Origin: Cladophialophora immunda
Lineage: Eukaryota; Ascomycota; Eurotiomycetes; Chaetothyriales; Herpotrichiellaceae
DNA length: 64,000 bases
NCBI RefSeq assembly: GCF_000835495.1
Contig: NW_015622547.1
Coordinates: 868,001-932,000 of the forward strand
Direction of reading: 5' to 3'
Part shown: piece after piece, positions 53,106-63,374 of the stretch
Numbering within the stretch: the first letter of the stretch is position 1
Layout of the letters: every line of letters starts with the position of its first letter
Notes under the pieces: model-generated
Databases searched by the model: none
Told to the model about the DNA's origin: nothing
What the model saw: only the letters and a program-made list of their open reading frames with translations
Translations under genes and position numbers: made by a program

Positions 53106-54889
53106 ATGTGGTCCAACACTCTCACGCTCTTGTCAGTCTGCCTACTTCGGTGTGCACTGCTGGGGCGAGCACAGTCCTCTGGATCGTCGTGCCCTCCTGA
53201 ACGAGCCACGGAATGGAGCTTAGAGGTATGGTGCTCCTCTCCCTTCGAGCTCGCGCAGTGTCGAGGACATTGACATGATCCATCACAGTACGGCATCCCC
53301 CTCCTCGCCTATGAAAAGGGATTCGGCGGACTGTTGAAAGCAGGCCTGGGGGCCAACCAGCTCGCTCCCAGCTCGACATTGGCCACACCCCAGTCGACAG
53401 CGGTCGTCAAACCAAACCGAGACACCCTCTATGCCAGTGTCTTCTACGATCTGTCCCGTCAAGACCTGGTGGTGGATGTTCCAGAGGTCGAAGGCCGCTA
53501 TTATGCCGTGTCTTTCTACACGCCGTATGTCAGAGACTCCTCCTCTTTGTGAATGCCTGCTGATCATGTCCTCTCAGATACGGGGATAACTATGTCAACC
53601 TGGGTCCAGTGGGCGGCAATCCAGCTGGCAAGTATCTGCTCACCCTGGCGCCCTCCAGTGGTGCCATGGGGACTTTCTCGACATCCAGCAGCAGCGGTGG
53701 CTATATGGGTACCGTGTACTCTCCCACCACTTTCGGCATTGTTCTGTATCGAATCGTCGTCAGGGACGCAGCCAGCGACTTATCTGTTGCGAGCGGAATC
53801 CTGGAAGGCTACAGCATCACCGCGGTATCTCGCAACGGATCGGTGGTCGGCCCGGCGCTCGACAGTGCGATGTTCGCCAACCTACCGAACTCGACGGCGC
53901 AGAGTGTGATGGAGCTGGACGCACGGTTCGAGCCCGTCTCTCCTTTCAATGCTACCGGCGGCGAGTCTCCTGTCACCACCTCCAACTTCACTCAAGCGGG
54001 GATCTCGGGCGGCACGTACACGACACCGACATGCGTCAATATGACCTCGGCGTGGCTGGCAGCCCAGAGTGCGGTGCAGACGTTCCCTCTCGTGAACGGG
54101 AGCGTGCTGAATATGGGCAACGGGTGGACCATCAACAACCCGCAGGTCTCCGGTGTATATGGCACCAACGTTGTGGCTCGCGCCTACATTGCTCAATTTG
54201 GGTACCTGATGCTTCAGCCTTCGCAAGCCATTTATCCTACCTTCGCAGGGAATCTGAGCCTGATGGCCAACGAATCCTACATTCTCAGATTCTCCGGCAA
54301 ACCACCTCTGACGAAGCTCGGGTTTTGGAGCGCCACCATGTACGATGTCGACGGCTATCTCGTGGATAATCCGATCAATAGGTATTCTCTCGGCGATCGC
54401 GACAACCTGACTTATGCAGACGGCACCCCTGTGTACGGAGCGGGCAGCGACGGCGCCGCGGTGGACAAGCCATTCGACATTCTCGTCCAGGCCGAGCGGC
54501 CACCAAGCAATTGGACGTCCAACTGGCTGCCTTCCCCTGCAGAACCCGGCCCTTTCGTCCTCTTGCTTCGGTGGTATGTGCCTGCGCCGGGGCTCTCGAA
54601 TGGGAGCTATGTCTATCCCCTGGTCACTAAAGGAGGAGTCATTACTGGGAACGTGGAGTCGCAGCCCTCGCCATCTCCAGCGATCCCGTCGTCTACGGCG
54701 CCTTCGTCGGCATCTGGGACAGCTTCTGCCAGCGCTTCCGCAGCGTCTAGTGCGGCGTCATCTTCAAGCTCCTCGTCGGGGGCAGCTCATGTACTGAATC
54801 CCCTGGCAAGACGTTCTGGGTCGAGTGGGAAGCCGCAGCAGGTCTTGATGCTCCTTGCCGGCGTCGGATATCTTGCTCTGCTGCTCTGA
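53106..54889 (+). CDS. Secreted, probably GPI-anchored DUF1254/DUF1214 protein
   Basis: Three exons (53106-53225, 53289-53524, 53578-54889) join in frame to 555 residues. A signal peptide is visible: WSNTLTLLSVCLLRCALLGRAQS. Domain order fits the bacterial-type DUF1254 (AVVKPNRDTLYASVFYDLSRQDLVVDVPE, GRYYAVSFYTPYGDNY) followed by DUF1214 (TKLGFWSATMYDVDGYLVDNPINRYSLGDRD, PVYGAGSDGAAVDKPFDILVQ, GPFVLLLRWYVPAP). NxS/T sites are frequent. The C-terminus is a Ser/Ala-rich stalk and a short hydrophobic end, QQVLMLLAGVGYLALLL, as in GPI signals. These domains are mostly bacterial; fungal members with wall anchoring occur, and the biochemical role is unknown. Confidence 0.85.
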
Positions 54890-55959
54890 TTAGGAAGGGG
54901 GGGATGTTGATACTCTTGGTGTGTAGGAAGGAGTAGAAGGCCCAGCAGTACTGAGGGCGTAAACGTCATTCAAAAGTCGTGTCTAGGTTCTCAATCCACC
55001 CCGCTGGTGCCGCTGAAGTCTGATGACGGATCGAAGCGAACATGAGTCGTGAGAGGGGAGGCCGTGTGAACCTGCTGAAACGGACCTGGTTGACCCCACG
55101 ATTGAGCTCTGCGCGGCCACAGTCCGAAGGCATTTCTGCGCCCGCAGGATCGGCGGATTTGCTATCGACGCCTTAGGCCGTCCAAGTATCGTGATCCGCC
55201 CCTGGGGATGCCATCCTGACTCGCAGCAGCAGCCTGGGTCGTCTCGAAGTCGGTGTGACAGATGAATGGAGGGACGTTGCGGGCTGGATGGTGGATTTCG
55301 AAGTGAGTCGGAGTTGTGGTAGAGCGCAGACGCATGAATCTTGTAATGACGACGCCCACAACGCTTGGCTGCTCTACACAATCCTCGCACGAGGTTTCTA
55401 TTCATGTCATCCAATTGACTCAGCGCATGAGGTTATACAAAGTTCTATCTTTTCATCTTCCGCGTGCTACAAGCCCGGGCTATCTGGGATCCTAACTTAA
55501 GCTTAACCCCTAGCCCTTCCCACGCACGAGGTAACGAGATCTGAGACGTCAAACAGGAGCCACAGGCCTATCTACAACCAATCACCAATCATCGACCTAT
55601 CTTCCTGTCGCCCTCTGCACCGCTCTGACTGTTTATATTTGATATCCGCTTCGTGAAAGATAGGTGTCATCGCGTCGACACGATGCGGTCTATCTCCAGC
55701 TTCCCTAATCGGACACGAGCTCCTGGTTCCAGCCTGGTGGTGGCCCCCAAGGCCCTTATCGACCACCTGCTGGTCCGGTGTGATGGATTTTGTTTTTCGC
55801 ATATTATTATGGCATCAGTCCCCTGTGTCACTTGTCTCTGTGCTTGTTAACGGCTTGTCTCTCCTCTAGGATATCCTGCTGGTGCGGCGCAAGTGGGACT
55901 GAAAAAATATCTCACATGTATCTTGGGACCCTAACATTGTACTCTACGTTTACAAGGCA
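54890..55959. other. Intergenic, 1.1 kb
   Basis: 3' flank of the GPI-protein gene and promoter of the permease at 55960. Minus-strand frames of 60-140 codons have no family resemblance. Confidence 0.55.
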
Positions 55960-57644
55960 ATGGACGACGTGAAAGAGGAGAAACCGCGAGACAGTCCCGA
56001 GGGACCCCTGGCCTCGGGCGAGCAGCAGATTGTGATATCCTTGGAGGGAGAGATTGTCAACGCCTCTGGCCACATCGACCAGCTGAATCGCCAGTATGGG
56101 TTTTTGAGCATTCTGGGTCTTGCGTTGACGGTCGACAATGCATGGGTCGCCCTGGGGACGTCACTCGCGGTCTCGATCTACAACGGAGGTGCGCCCGGAG
56201 TGATCTGGGAGCTGTGGATTGCCGCATTCTACTACAGCTTCATCAACGCGTCCATTGCCGAGCTTGCGTCCTCGGTGCCTTCCTCTGGAGGCGTCTATCA
56301 CTGGGCGACCATCACCGCGGGACCCAAATGGGGCCGTCCCATGGGTTTCTTCGCCGGCTCTCTGAACTATTTCGGTTGGCTTTTTGACCTGGCGTCCATT
56401 GCATACATCATGTCGGAACTGTGTGTGCAAATGTACTTTTTGTACCATCCCGACTATGTCATCCAGCCCTGGAATCTGTTCGTGGGCTTGCTGTGCATCA
56501 TCATCCTGTGTCTGACGGTCACCATCTTTTTCAACAACACCCTGGCGTACCTGCAGCACTTCGGCCTGTTCATAGTCACGGTGGGCGGCATCATCACCAT
56601 CATTGTCCTCGCCGGGATGCCGTCGACGCACGCGTCCAACAGATTCGTCTGGACAGACTTCCAGAACAACACGGGCTGGAGCGGCGGAGTGGCGTTCTTG
56701 ACCGGCGTCCTCAACGGGGCTTTCACCATCGGAACGGCCGACGGGGTGACACACATGGCCGAAGAACTCCCCAATCCCAAACGCGACCTGCCCAAGGCTA
56801 TCTTCGCCCAGATCGGCCTGGGATTCCTCTACGCCTGGTGCTTCGCCATCGCCCTGTTCTACGGCGTCAACGACCTCACCGCGGTCCAGAACAGCAACGG
56901 GTCCTTCCCGCTCGCGCAGGCCTACTCGCAAGCGACGGGCAGCCGGGCCGCGACGTTCGGGCTGCTCTTCATCATCTTCCTGTCCCTCGTCCCGTGCCTG
57001 ATCGGGACGTTCTTGACCGTCGGGCGGACCTGGTGGGCGCTGGCGCGCGACAACGCGACCCCGTTCGCGGGCTTCTTCTCCCACGTCAACGAGCGGCTGA
57101 GCTGCCCCATCGAAGCCACCCTCCTGACCGGCCTGTTGACCATCGGGCTCTGCGCCATCACGCTTGGCAGCAAGACCGCCTTCAACGACCTGGCCGGCTC
57201 CTTTGTCGTGCTCAGCAGCGTCTCGTACGCCGTGACCATCCTGCCCAACATCATCACGCGCAGGCAGTACATGCCCGTGGGGCCCTTTACTCTGGGCAAG
57301 TTTGGCTACCTGGTCAATGGCCTCGCCGTGATCTTCATCATCTTCTTCGACACCTTTTACTGCTTCCCCGTAAGTTCTGCCCACATTTCCCACATCTTCA
57401 CCTCCTCCCTCCCTCCCACCACTATTCCTTTGAAAGGGGCTAACACCCGGATTTTTCTCTCATCCAGTACGCCCTCCCCACCACCGTGGCGACCATGAAC
57501 TACAACTCGGTCATCCTCGTCGGGGTCGTCGCGCTCACCACCTTCTGGTGGTTCTTCCACGCCGTCCGCAAGTACGACGGCCCCAACGTCGGCAAGATGA
57601 TCCAGGCGAACATCATGGAGGCGCGCCGTGCGTCAAAGGTATAG
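55960..57644 (+). CDS. Choline/GABA-type APC permease
   Basis: Twelve-helix transporter of 528 residues, two exons (55960-57369, 57468-57644). It begins with an acidic hydrophilic N-terminus and LNRQYGFLSILGLALTVDNAW, then VYHWATITAGPKWGRPMGFFAGSL, VTIFFNNTLAYLQHFGLF, GAFTIGTADGVTHMAEELPNPKRDLPKAI (family signature for loop 8), RTWWALARDNATPFAGFFSHVN and TAFNDLAGSFVVLSSVSYAV. The pattern matches yeast Hnm1 and the GABA/choline permeases of filamentous fungi rather than the YAT-type permease at 22-24 kb. The C-terminal exon ends with a short cytosolic tail (EARRASKV). Substrate is not predictable beyond choline, GABA or related amines. Confidence 0.9.
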
Positions 57645-58550
57645 GATAGAAACCATGGGTACAGATAGAGGGCGGGAAAGATGTGTTGTTTGATACGGAC
57701 ACTATTTAGACCCTTTTTTCTCTCTCCCAAGAACAAAGACTTGATCTCGGGGTTTCTTGGGCCGTACACCTCTTTTCTGGGCTTTGGTCCGCTCGTTTTG
57801 TCTTTGAAGCTGGACAGCGCGAAATAGAGCGTTTTCCTCTGTAGTTCTGTGGGTGCTTGGCTTGACGCTCAGCCTTGGGATCTACTACGCACATCACCCA
57901 CCTACCCGCTCGTGCACGGGACGTGGGTAGACACTATTGCGTAGGAATGTGTGATAGAGACGGGTCGGGACCTCCCATGGATTCCCGTCCACTCACTCTT
58001 CCCCCCCACCAGCCTTCGACACTAGAGAGCGATGCGCCTAAGTGGTGGTCAAGGGAGGGGACTAATCTCGATAACGTTCCATGTGGTGCCGTGGCTTGAC
58101 CGTTTGCATGTAGCCAAACGTCATGAGAACCCGGGTCTCAAGGCAACGTGTATTATATTGTCATGTGTTTCTTACGGGTCCGCAGGAGAATATCTATGTA
58201 GGTATCAGGAAACAAAGTGACGCCCGAGTTCACAAGAATAAGTTTGATTTTTCCCCCCTTGTCTATAGTAGTTGATGTCAGACACCAGCATTAAGTATAG
58301 TTGCTGCTGTGTTGGTAATGCCGTCGCTCTGCCGTCGTGGCCATATCATTCGAACCGGCCCGACATAATGAAGATTTCGTGTCCTCCACAATTCATCGGA
58401 GAGGAGAACTAGAAAACGTACACTCCACGCACGACCAAGTAGAGCTGTGAACCATTGATGATGTGTATGTGTTTTAAAGTCCTCCACAGCTTCGAGGCAT
58501 TGCTCTCGCGGAGATCCACCCCTTCTGAAGTTTGACTTAGGCAAAGGGTT
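57645..58550. other. Convergent intergenic region, 0.9 kb
   Basis: 3' flanks of the permease (plus) and the repeat-protein gene (minus). No gene seen. Confidence 0.6.
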
Positions 58551-59053
58551 CTACTTCGTGGCCTTTTTCTGGCCCGGGTGAGGATCGATATCGCTGCCTT
58601 TCGTCGGGTGGATGCTCTCTGGGAGTGCCTTCTCCAGCGCTTCCGGGGCCGCTTTCTGGATGAATTCGGGGACTACACTTGGTCCCGTGGCGTGGCTCTT
58701 GAAGCTGCTATCTTCGTTCTTGTGCGGGTCGATGTCGCTGCCTTTGGTAGGATGCACGCCCTCCGGAAGCGCCTTTTCGAGCCCCTCCGGTGCCGCCCGT
58801 TGTACCGGTTCGGGCACCACGCTCTCGCCCGTCGCGTGGCTCTTGCCCTGCACTGCGTCTGTCGTGTCAGCCTTGGGCATTGTGTCAAAGGATCAATTGT
58901 GAGATGAGTACCTGGTGTGTTGTGACTGTCGTTCAAGGGATTGTTTGGCGAAGATCCCGCCTGGCGTGGGCCACTGGCGATGAACGTCCGGCTCAGCGTC
59001 CTTGTTCCATTCACACAAGGAACTACACGATGTAGGAGTTGGATTCGCTGCAT
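58551..59053 (-). CDS. Small stress-type protein with two tandem repeats, possible mitochondrial form
   Basis: Two homologous units occur in tandem: SHATGESVVPEPVQRAAPE-GLEKALPEGVHPTKGSDIDPH and a second copy starting SHATGPSVVPEFIQKAAPE. This repeat type is found in short fungal dehydrin-like proteins linked to desiccation and stress. With a first exon 59053-58912 and a 53-base intron (58911-58859), the protein has 149 residues and starts MQRIQLLHRVVPCVNGTRTL, a basic, hydrophobic N-terminus like a mitochondrial presequence. Without splicing, an ATG at 58880 inside the intron gives a 109-residue form beginning MPKADTTDAVQGK, which is not targeted. The same stretch can therefore encode two N-termini. 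The acidic, Pro-rich repeats and the absence of Cys suggest a disordered protein. Confidence 0.65.
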
Positions 59054-59694
59054 TTTTCCTGGTCACGGTGTGCAATATAGGGTAAAAGCTGTGAAGAAGA
59101 GACACAATGACACTACCTACCCATTCGGATCTCTGGAGCTTGATATACTCCGGGGTAGGTGCTTCGTCCCAAAGTCATGACATCAACTTGTTGAATGGTG
59201 ATTCATCGAACCTAATTGACATCTGGGCCATCTCTCCCGGGCATCGCATCTCGATGATAGATCGACTGTGGACTCCTTCTGGCAAAGGACGGACGAATTT
59301 AAACTAATGGTCCGAAAGGGATTGGGACACGGGTCGATGACGATTGACGACCGTCCCTAGAGGAAAGTCGAGGAGCTGGAGCTTGCTGTACTCGACAGGG
59401 TTGCGTATTGGGAATTGAATCGTTCAATGATTCCGGAATCACAGCTGCCGCCACTAGTACACTGAATGACTGCCCTTACCTTGATTACACAAAGATGAAG
59501 TCGTGGGGAATGACCATCACAGCGCGAGCAGAACGCTCTATCTGTTGAGCAGTCAGGTAGGGATGGAGTCGATGGTGGATGTTCGGTTAAACGTCGGAAC
59601 TTCATCTCCCCAATTTCACACGAGCAACAATTTTCAGCGCGACACATACTCGCGAACAGACCAAGTCTGCGTTTGAACTCGTCCTCTCACGTCG
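59054..59694. other. Divergent intergenic region
   Basis: Promoters of the stress-type gene (minus) and Qri7 (plus). No gene seen. Confidence 0.6.
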
Positions 59695-61059
59695 ATGCTT
59701 CATGGTTCTCGCCACTCGAGAGCCCTGTACAAATCATGTCGACAAATTGTCACCCGTGTCGCGCCCCGGCGCAGCCTCCTTACCCTTGCGATTGAGACCT
59801 CCTGCGACGACACCTGCGTCGCCATCCTTTCAAAATGCTCCACGACAAATGAGCCGCAACGAGTGAAGGCGCGACTGCTCTTCAATGAAAAGATCACTGC
59901 CAAAAATACCGGCAAAGGCGGCATCCTTCCCACTGAGGCATTGGAGAGCCACCAGTCGAACCTTTCGAAATTGCTGGAGAATGCGCTCTCCTCCCTACCC
60001 GCCGCCCACGATGCGCTCCCCCATGCAAGGGGAATATGGCTCCGAGATGGCGCGCCGAAACAAAAGCCAGACTTTATATCGGTAACGAGGGGACCCGGGA
60101 TGTCAGCTAATCTTGGTGTCGGGTTGGCCACGGCCAAAGGTCTCGCGACGGCATGGCAGATACCGATGGTCGGCGTCCATCACATGCAAGCCCACGCTCT
60201 GACACCAAGGCTCGTCCATGCAATGACAGAAGATGGACGTCTCGAACAAACCTCACTGAATCCAGCCTTTCCATTCCTAACGTTGCTGGTTAGTGGCGGA
60301 CATACAATGCTGCTCTTATCAAAAGGCCTGGTAGACCATAAGATATTGGCCACAACTACCGACACAGCCGTGGGCGACGAGTTGGACAAGTGCGGACGTC
60401 TGATCCTTCCCCAAGAACTGCAGCAGAGCACACCTGATACTGCGTTTGGAAAGTACCTCTCACGCTACGCCTTCAAGGATCCAGCAGAGTTCCAGTCCTG
60501 GGAAGTGCCTCAGACACGGGTTGAAGAGGTCCACAAGCCATCGAACGAGTTTGGATGGAGATTGACTACCCCAATGTCTCAGAACAGAGATCTGGCCTTT
60601 AGTTTCTCGGGCATTGCGAGCCAGATCAAAAGGCTCATACTTGCACGAGCCGAAACTGGTCTAATGGAGGAGCAGGAGCGGACATTATTGGCTCGGTCAG
60701 CCCTGGGCACAGCGTTCGAGCATCTGGGCTCGCGGACCATCATTGCGTTGGAGAAACTCCGAGCAGAGGGTGTCGAAATTCCCACCCTGGTGGTGAGCGG
60801 AGGCGTTGCGGCGAACGACTTCTTACGCTATTATCTACGGAGACTTTTGGACTTGCGTTCCTTCGAGCGAATGGGCCTGGTCTTTCCGCCCATTGAGCTT
60901 TGCACGGACAACGCTGCGATGATTGGATGGGCGGGGATGGAGATGTTCGAGGCTGGATATACAACGGACCTTGGCTGCGCGCCGGTGAAAAAATGGACGA
61001 TGGACAGCCAAGGGCCAGATGGAGGGATCCTGGGGATTGGAGGCTGGGTAACGAACTAG
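59695..61059 (+). CDS. QRI7: Mitochondrial tRNA N6-adenosine threonylcarbamoyltransferase (Qri7/OSGEPL1)
   Basis: Transfers the threonylcarbamoyl group to A37 of ANN-decoding tRNAs in mitochondria; bacterial TsaD and Kae1 are relatives. Intronless, 454 residues. The N-terminus is Arg/Ser-rich (HSRALYKSCRQIVTRVAPRR), a likely mitochondrial presequence. The core begins LLTLAIETSCDDTCVAIL, then VKARLLFNEKITAKNTGKGG and DFISVTRGPGMSANLGVGLA. The metal-binding signature is VGVHHMQAHALTPR. It continues LTLLVSGGHTMLLL, DELDKCGRLI, FSFSGIASQIKR, VVSGGVAANDFLR and CTDNAAMIGWAGMEMF, all expected positions. A 30-residue insert between the first and second blocks (ALPHARGIWLRDGAPKQK) is unusual for bacterial TsaD. 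Confidence 0.93.
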   Translation: MLHGSRHSRALYKSCRQIVTRVAPRRSLLTLAIETSCDDTCVAILSKCSTTNEPQRVKARLLFNEKITAKNTGKGGILPTEALESHQSNLSKLLENALSSLPAAHDALPHARGIWLRDGAPKQKPDFISVTRGPGMSANLGVGLATAKGLATAWQIPMVGVHHMQAHALTPRLVHAMTEDGRLEQTSLNPAFPFLTLLVSGGHTMLLLSKGLVDHKILATTTDTAVGDELDKCGRLILPQELQQSTPDTAFGKYLSRYAFKDPAEFQSWEVPQTRVEEVHKPSNEFGWRLTTPMSQNRDLAFSFSGIASQIKRLILARAETGLMEEQERTLLARSALGTAFEHLGSRTIIALEKLRAEGVEIPTLVVSGGVAANDFLRYYLRRLLDLRSFERMGLVFPPIELCTDNAAMIGWAGMEMFEAGYTTDLGCAPVKKWTMDSQGPDGGILGIGGWVTN

Positions 61060-62430
61060 CCATGCGTAGCAAAATGAAGATTCAAGAAATTGCCGTTTCG
61101 ACGAGATAAGGCTGACATCCTGCCTCCACGCGAGGAACACGTTCTTCCCACTCTTCCCCCCCAAAGGTCCAAAACTGCCCGACAGCAATGATCATCTGCA
61201 TTGATCAGGTGATAGCGTGGCAGTGACACATGTAGACGGAGGCTAGTGAGGCTCAAAACTTCGGAAACCGAGGGATTGTGATTGGTGAAAAATACGAGGT
61301 GTCGCCGTAAGGAGGGGACGAGTGAAGCCATGAGTCACTTTGCGGAAAGGGAAATGGTGCATTCTGTCCTTCGGACGGCCTTGCTCCTCGTGCAGTGGGA
61401 TTGTAACGCGAGGGCACTGCTCCTGTTTTCGTAGCTCAAGGCTTCTCATAGGGCGAACCAGCAGACCTACCAATGCAGGATTACAAAAATGCCCGCAGGA
61501 AGTTCTTTGGAAAGAGACATGCGTCATGAACACATGGGAGGCCTGAAGTTCCTTGCATCCGGTGCACACCAGCCAATCGCCGGTGTCCGAGACGCGTTTT
61601 GCTGCATTCACCGGTTTGCACGGCGCCCTGTCTAGTCCAGTCTGGTGGACTTGGTATCCAGGAACGAATGGATATTCATCGCCCAAAGGTGGACAGCGTG
61701 GCGACTTTCACCAAAAGTCCATGTGGACTTCATGCATGAGTCCCTGAGGATACAGGCGAGAAAAATACGAGTAAGTGTGCGAGTTTTCAATGGTCGCTCT
61801 CGCGTCGAAGAAGCTTGAATATTTGCACTGCCACAGCCACGACGTTGCATCCTTCTCCCCCTATTCCGTATCTCTCCGCAGGGCGAGTTTTCTTTCGAAG
61901 AGAGACTGGGGGAAACAGGACCTGTCCCCGAGCTCGATGAATTCGGGCGTTGGCATGTGAGAGAGCCATTGAGATTCCGACTTGGTGCATCAGTGAAGAA
62001 AGGACATGAGAAGCTCACAAATCATCATTACCATCCATGGCGAAGATGTGCAACGGGTTGATTTCGTGCCGACTCCGTCTCTTGGCAGGGCTGACTCTGA
62101 TTTGTACTCAATCGATTAGATAAGCGATGGCGTGAGCTGCCACGACCACTGTCAATATGTCATCCGTCACTTGGTCGGAGCCAGAGAGGTAGTGGACGGT
62201 CTCTTCCTGAGGCTCTTCGTGCTGCATGAGGTGTCCTTTTCCTTTTGAAGCATGATAGGAGCAGGAATCCCGGTTCATCCTGCATGGCACAGAAACAGAC
62301 TGGGGAGGGGACTGGAGATAGGGATTGGACGCAGGCGGATGATGGGCAACATTTACGGCCGATGAACAGGGGTGCTAAAGACCGAGACTGGGATGAGCAG
62401 GGCACGTCCAGGGCCCGTCAACCCCGTAGC

Positions 62431-62450
62431 AGTAGTAGTAGTAGTAGTAG
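62431..62450. repeat. (AGT)n microsatellite
   Basis: About six to seven AGT units just before the TATA-like element at 62469. Confidence 0.85.
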
Positions 62451-62468
62451 CTGACCAGCGGGTGCCAG

Positions 62469-62475
62469 TATAAAA
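62469..62475 (+). promoter_or_regulatory. TATA-like box
   Basis: TATAAAA lies about 900 bases upstream of the ATG at 63375, followed by C/T-rich DNA. If used, the last gene has a long 5' leader, perhaps with an intron. Confidence 0.35.
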
Positions 62476-63374
62476 GCCGCCCGAACACACCACTGGGGCA
62501 CAGCGCCTGCCCGCGCCACACTGGAAGGGCAGGGAAGCGAATAGAGCCCCCTTCCTCTCGCCCAATAGCATCCAGGCGGTGGATGACCCCTGGTCGTGCC
62601 AAGCAGGCAACAGCGAACCTGAGATTCAAACATCATCAGCGCAACGGGCTTCACTTCGACTCACACTTCTTCCTCTCCATCGCGACTCTCTTTTGCCCTG
62701 ACTCCCTCCGTCCTCCCTCCCTCCCAACCCAATTCCTCCAACTCGGCTACACGGTCCAGAGACACCACCTGGACTCGCCACCTTGGCCTCAGGTTATCAT
62801 CCCCTCCACCATCCGGGACCCTCTATCTCACTCCCACTCGAACCTCACTTCATCCCCATTTGGTTCAATTGCACTTCCGTGTTCTTGTAAAAGAACAGTT
62901 GTGCACTCCTAGAACCCCCATCCGTACGAGGCTGTGAGCCCAACTGGTTCCCACCCTTTGGTCTAGTTGTGTATCGCCTGTCCGCTCCTTCCGAGACCAT
63001 CCAACCACCGGTATATACCTTGCCCGCAGTGTACCACGCTTGACCTGCGCCCGATTCGAGAGGCCACATTGTATTCAAAACGAACCCCACAAATAGACGG
63101 GGGCGGCGTCCTCCCGACTGGATATCATTGGCAGCAACTGGAAAAGAAGGATCAACAACGCGGCAACTGTGAGTAAAGGCGACTTTGGTTTCATACATCT
63201 TCAGTCTTCGGTTTATATCTTTTGAGGGGCTATTGGCACAGGTGAGTCACAAGCCACGGGGGAATGATCCAACTCGACCAATCGACCGCGTGCTAAACTT
63301 CGGGCTAGCACTTCTGCGTGTCATCTGCGTCTTCTCCCAGCGTTGGTTCATCCAGACCTTTACATATACCAACC

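Larger units (their letters stand above)
61060..63374. other. Gene-poor 2.3 kb with a distal promoter
   Basis: I can assign no gene. Minus-strand frames at 61243-61686 and 61632-62018 include a Cys motif, GDWLVCTGCKELQASHVF, which could be part of a broken or unrecognised gene but is not supported further. From about 62500 the sequence is C/T-rich and leader-like. Confidence 0.45.

Noticed and set aside
56161..57393. 410-codon minus-strand open frame
   Set aside because: Antisense shadow of the permease; amino-acid makeup is Glu/Gly/Arg/Val-biased and lacks any domain.
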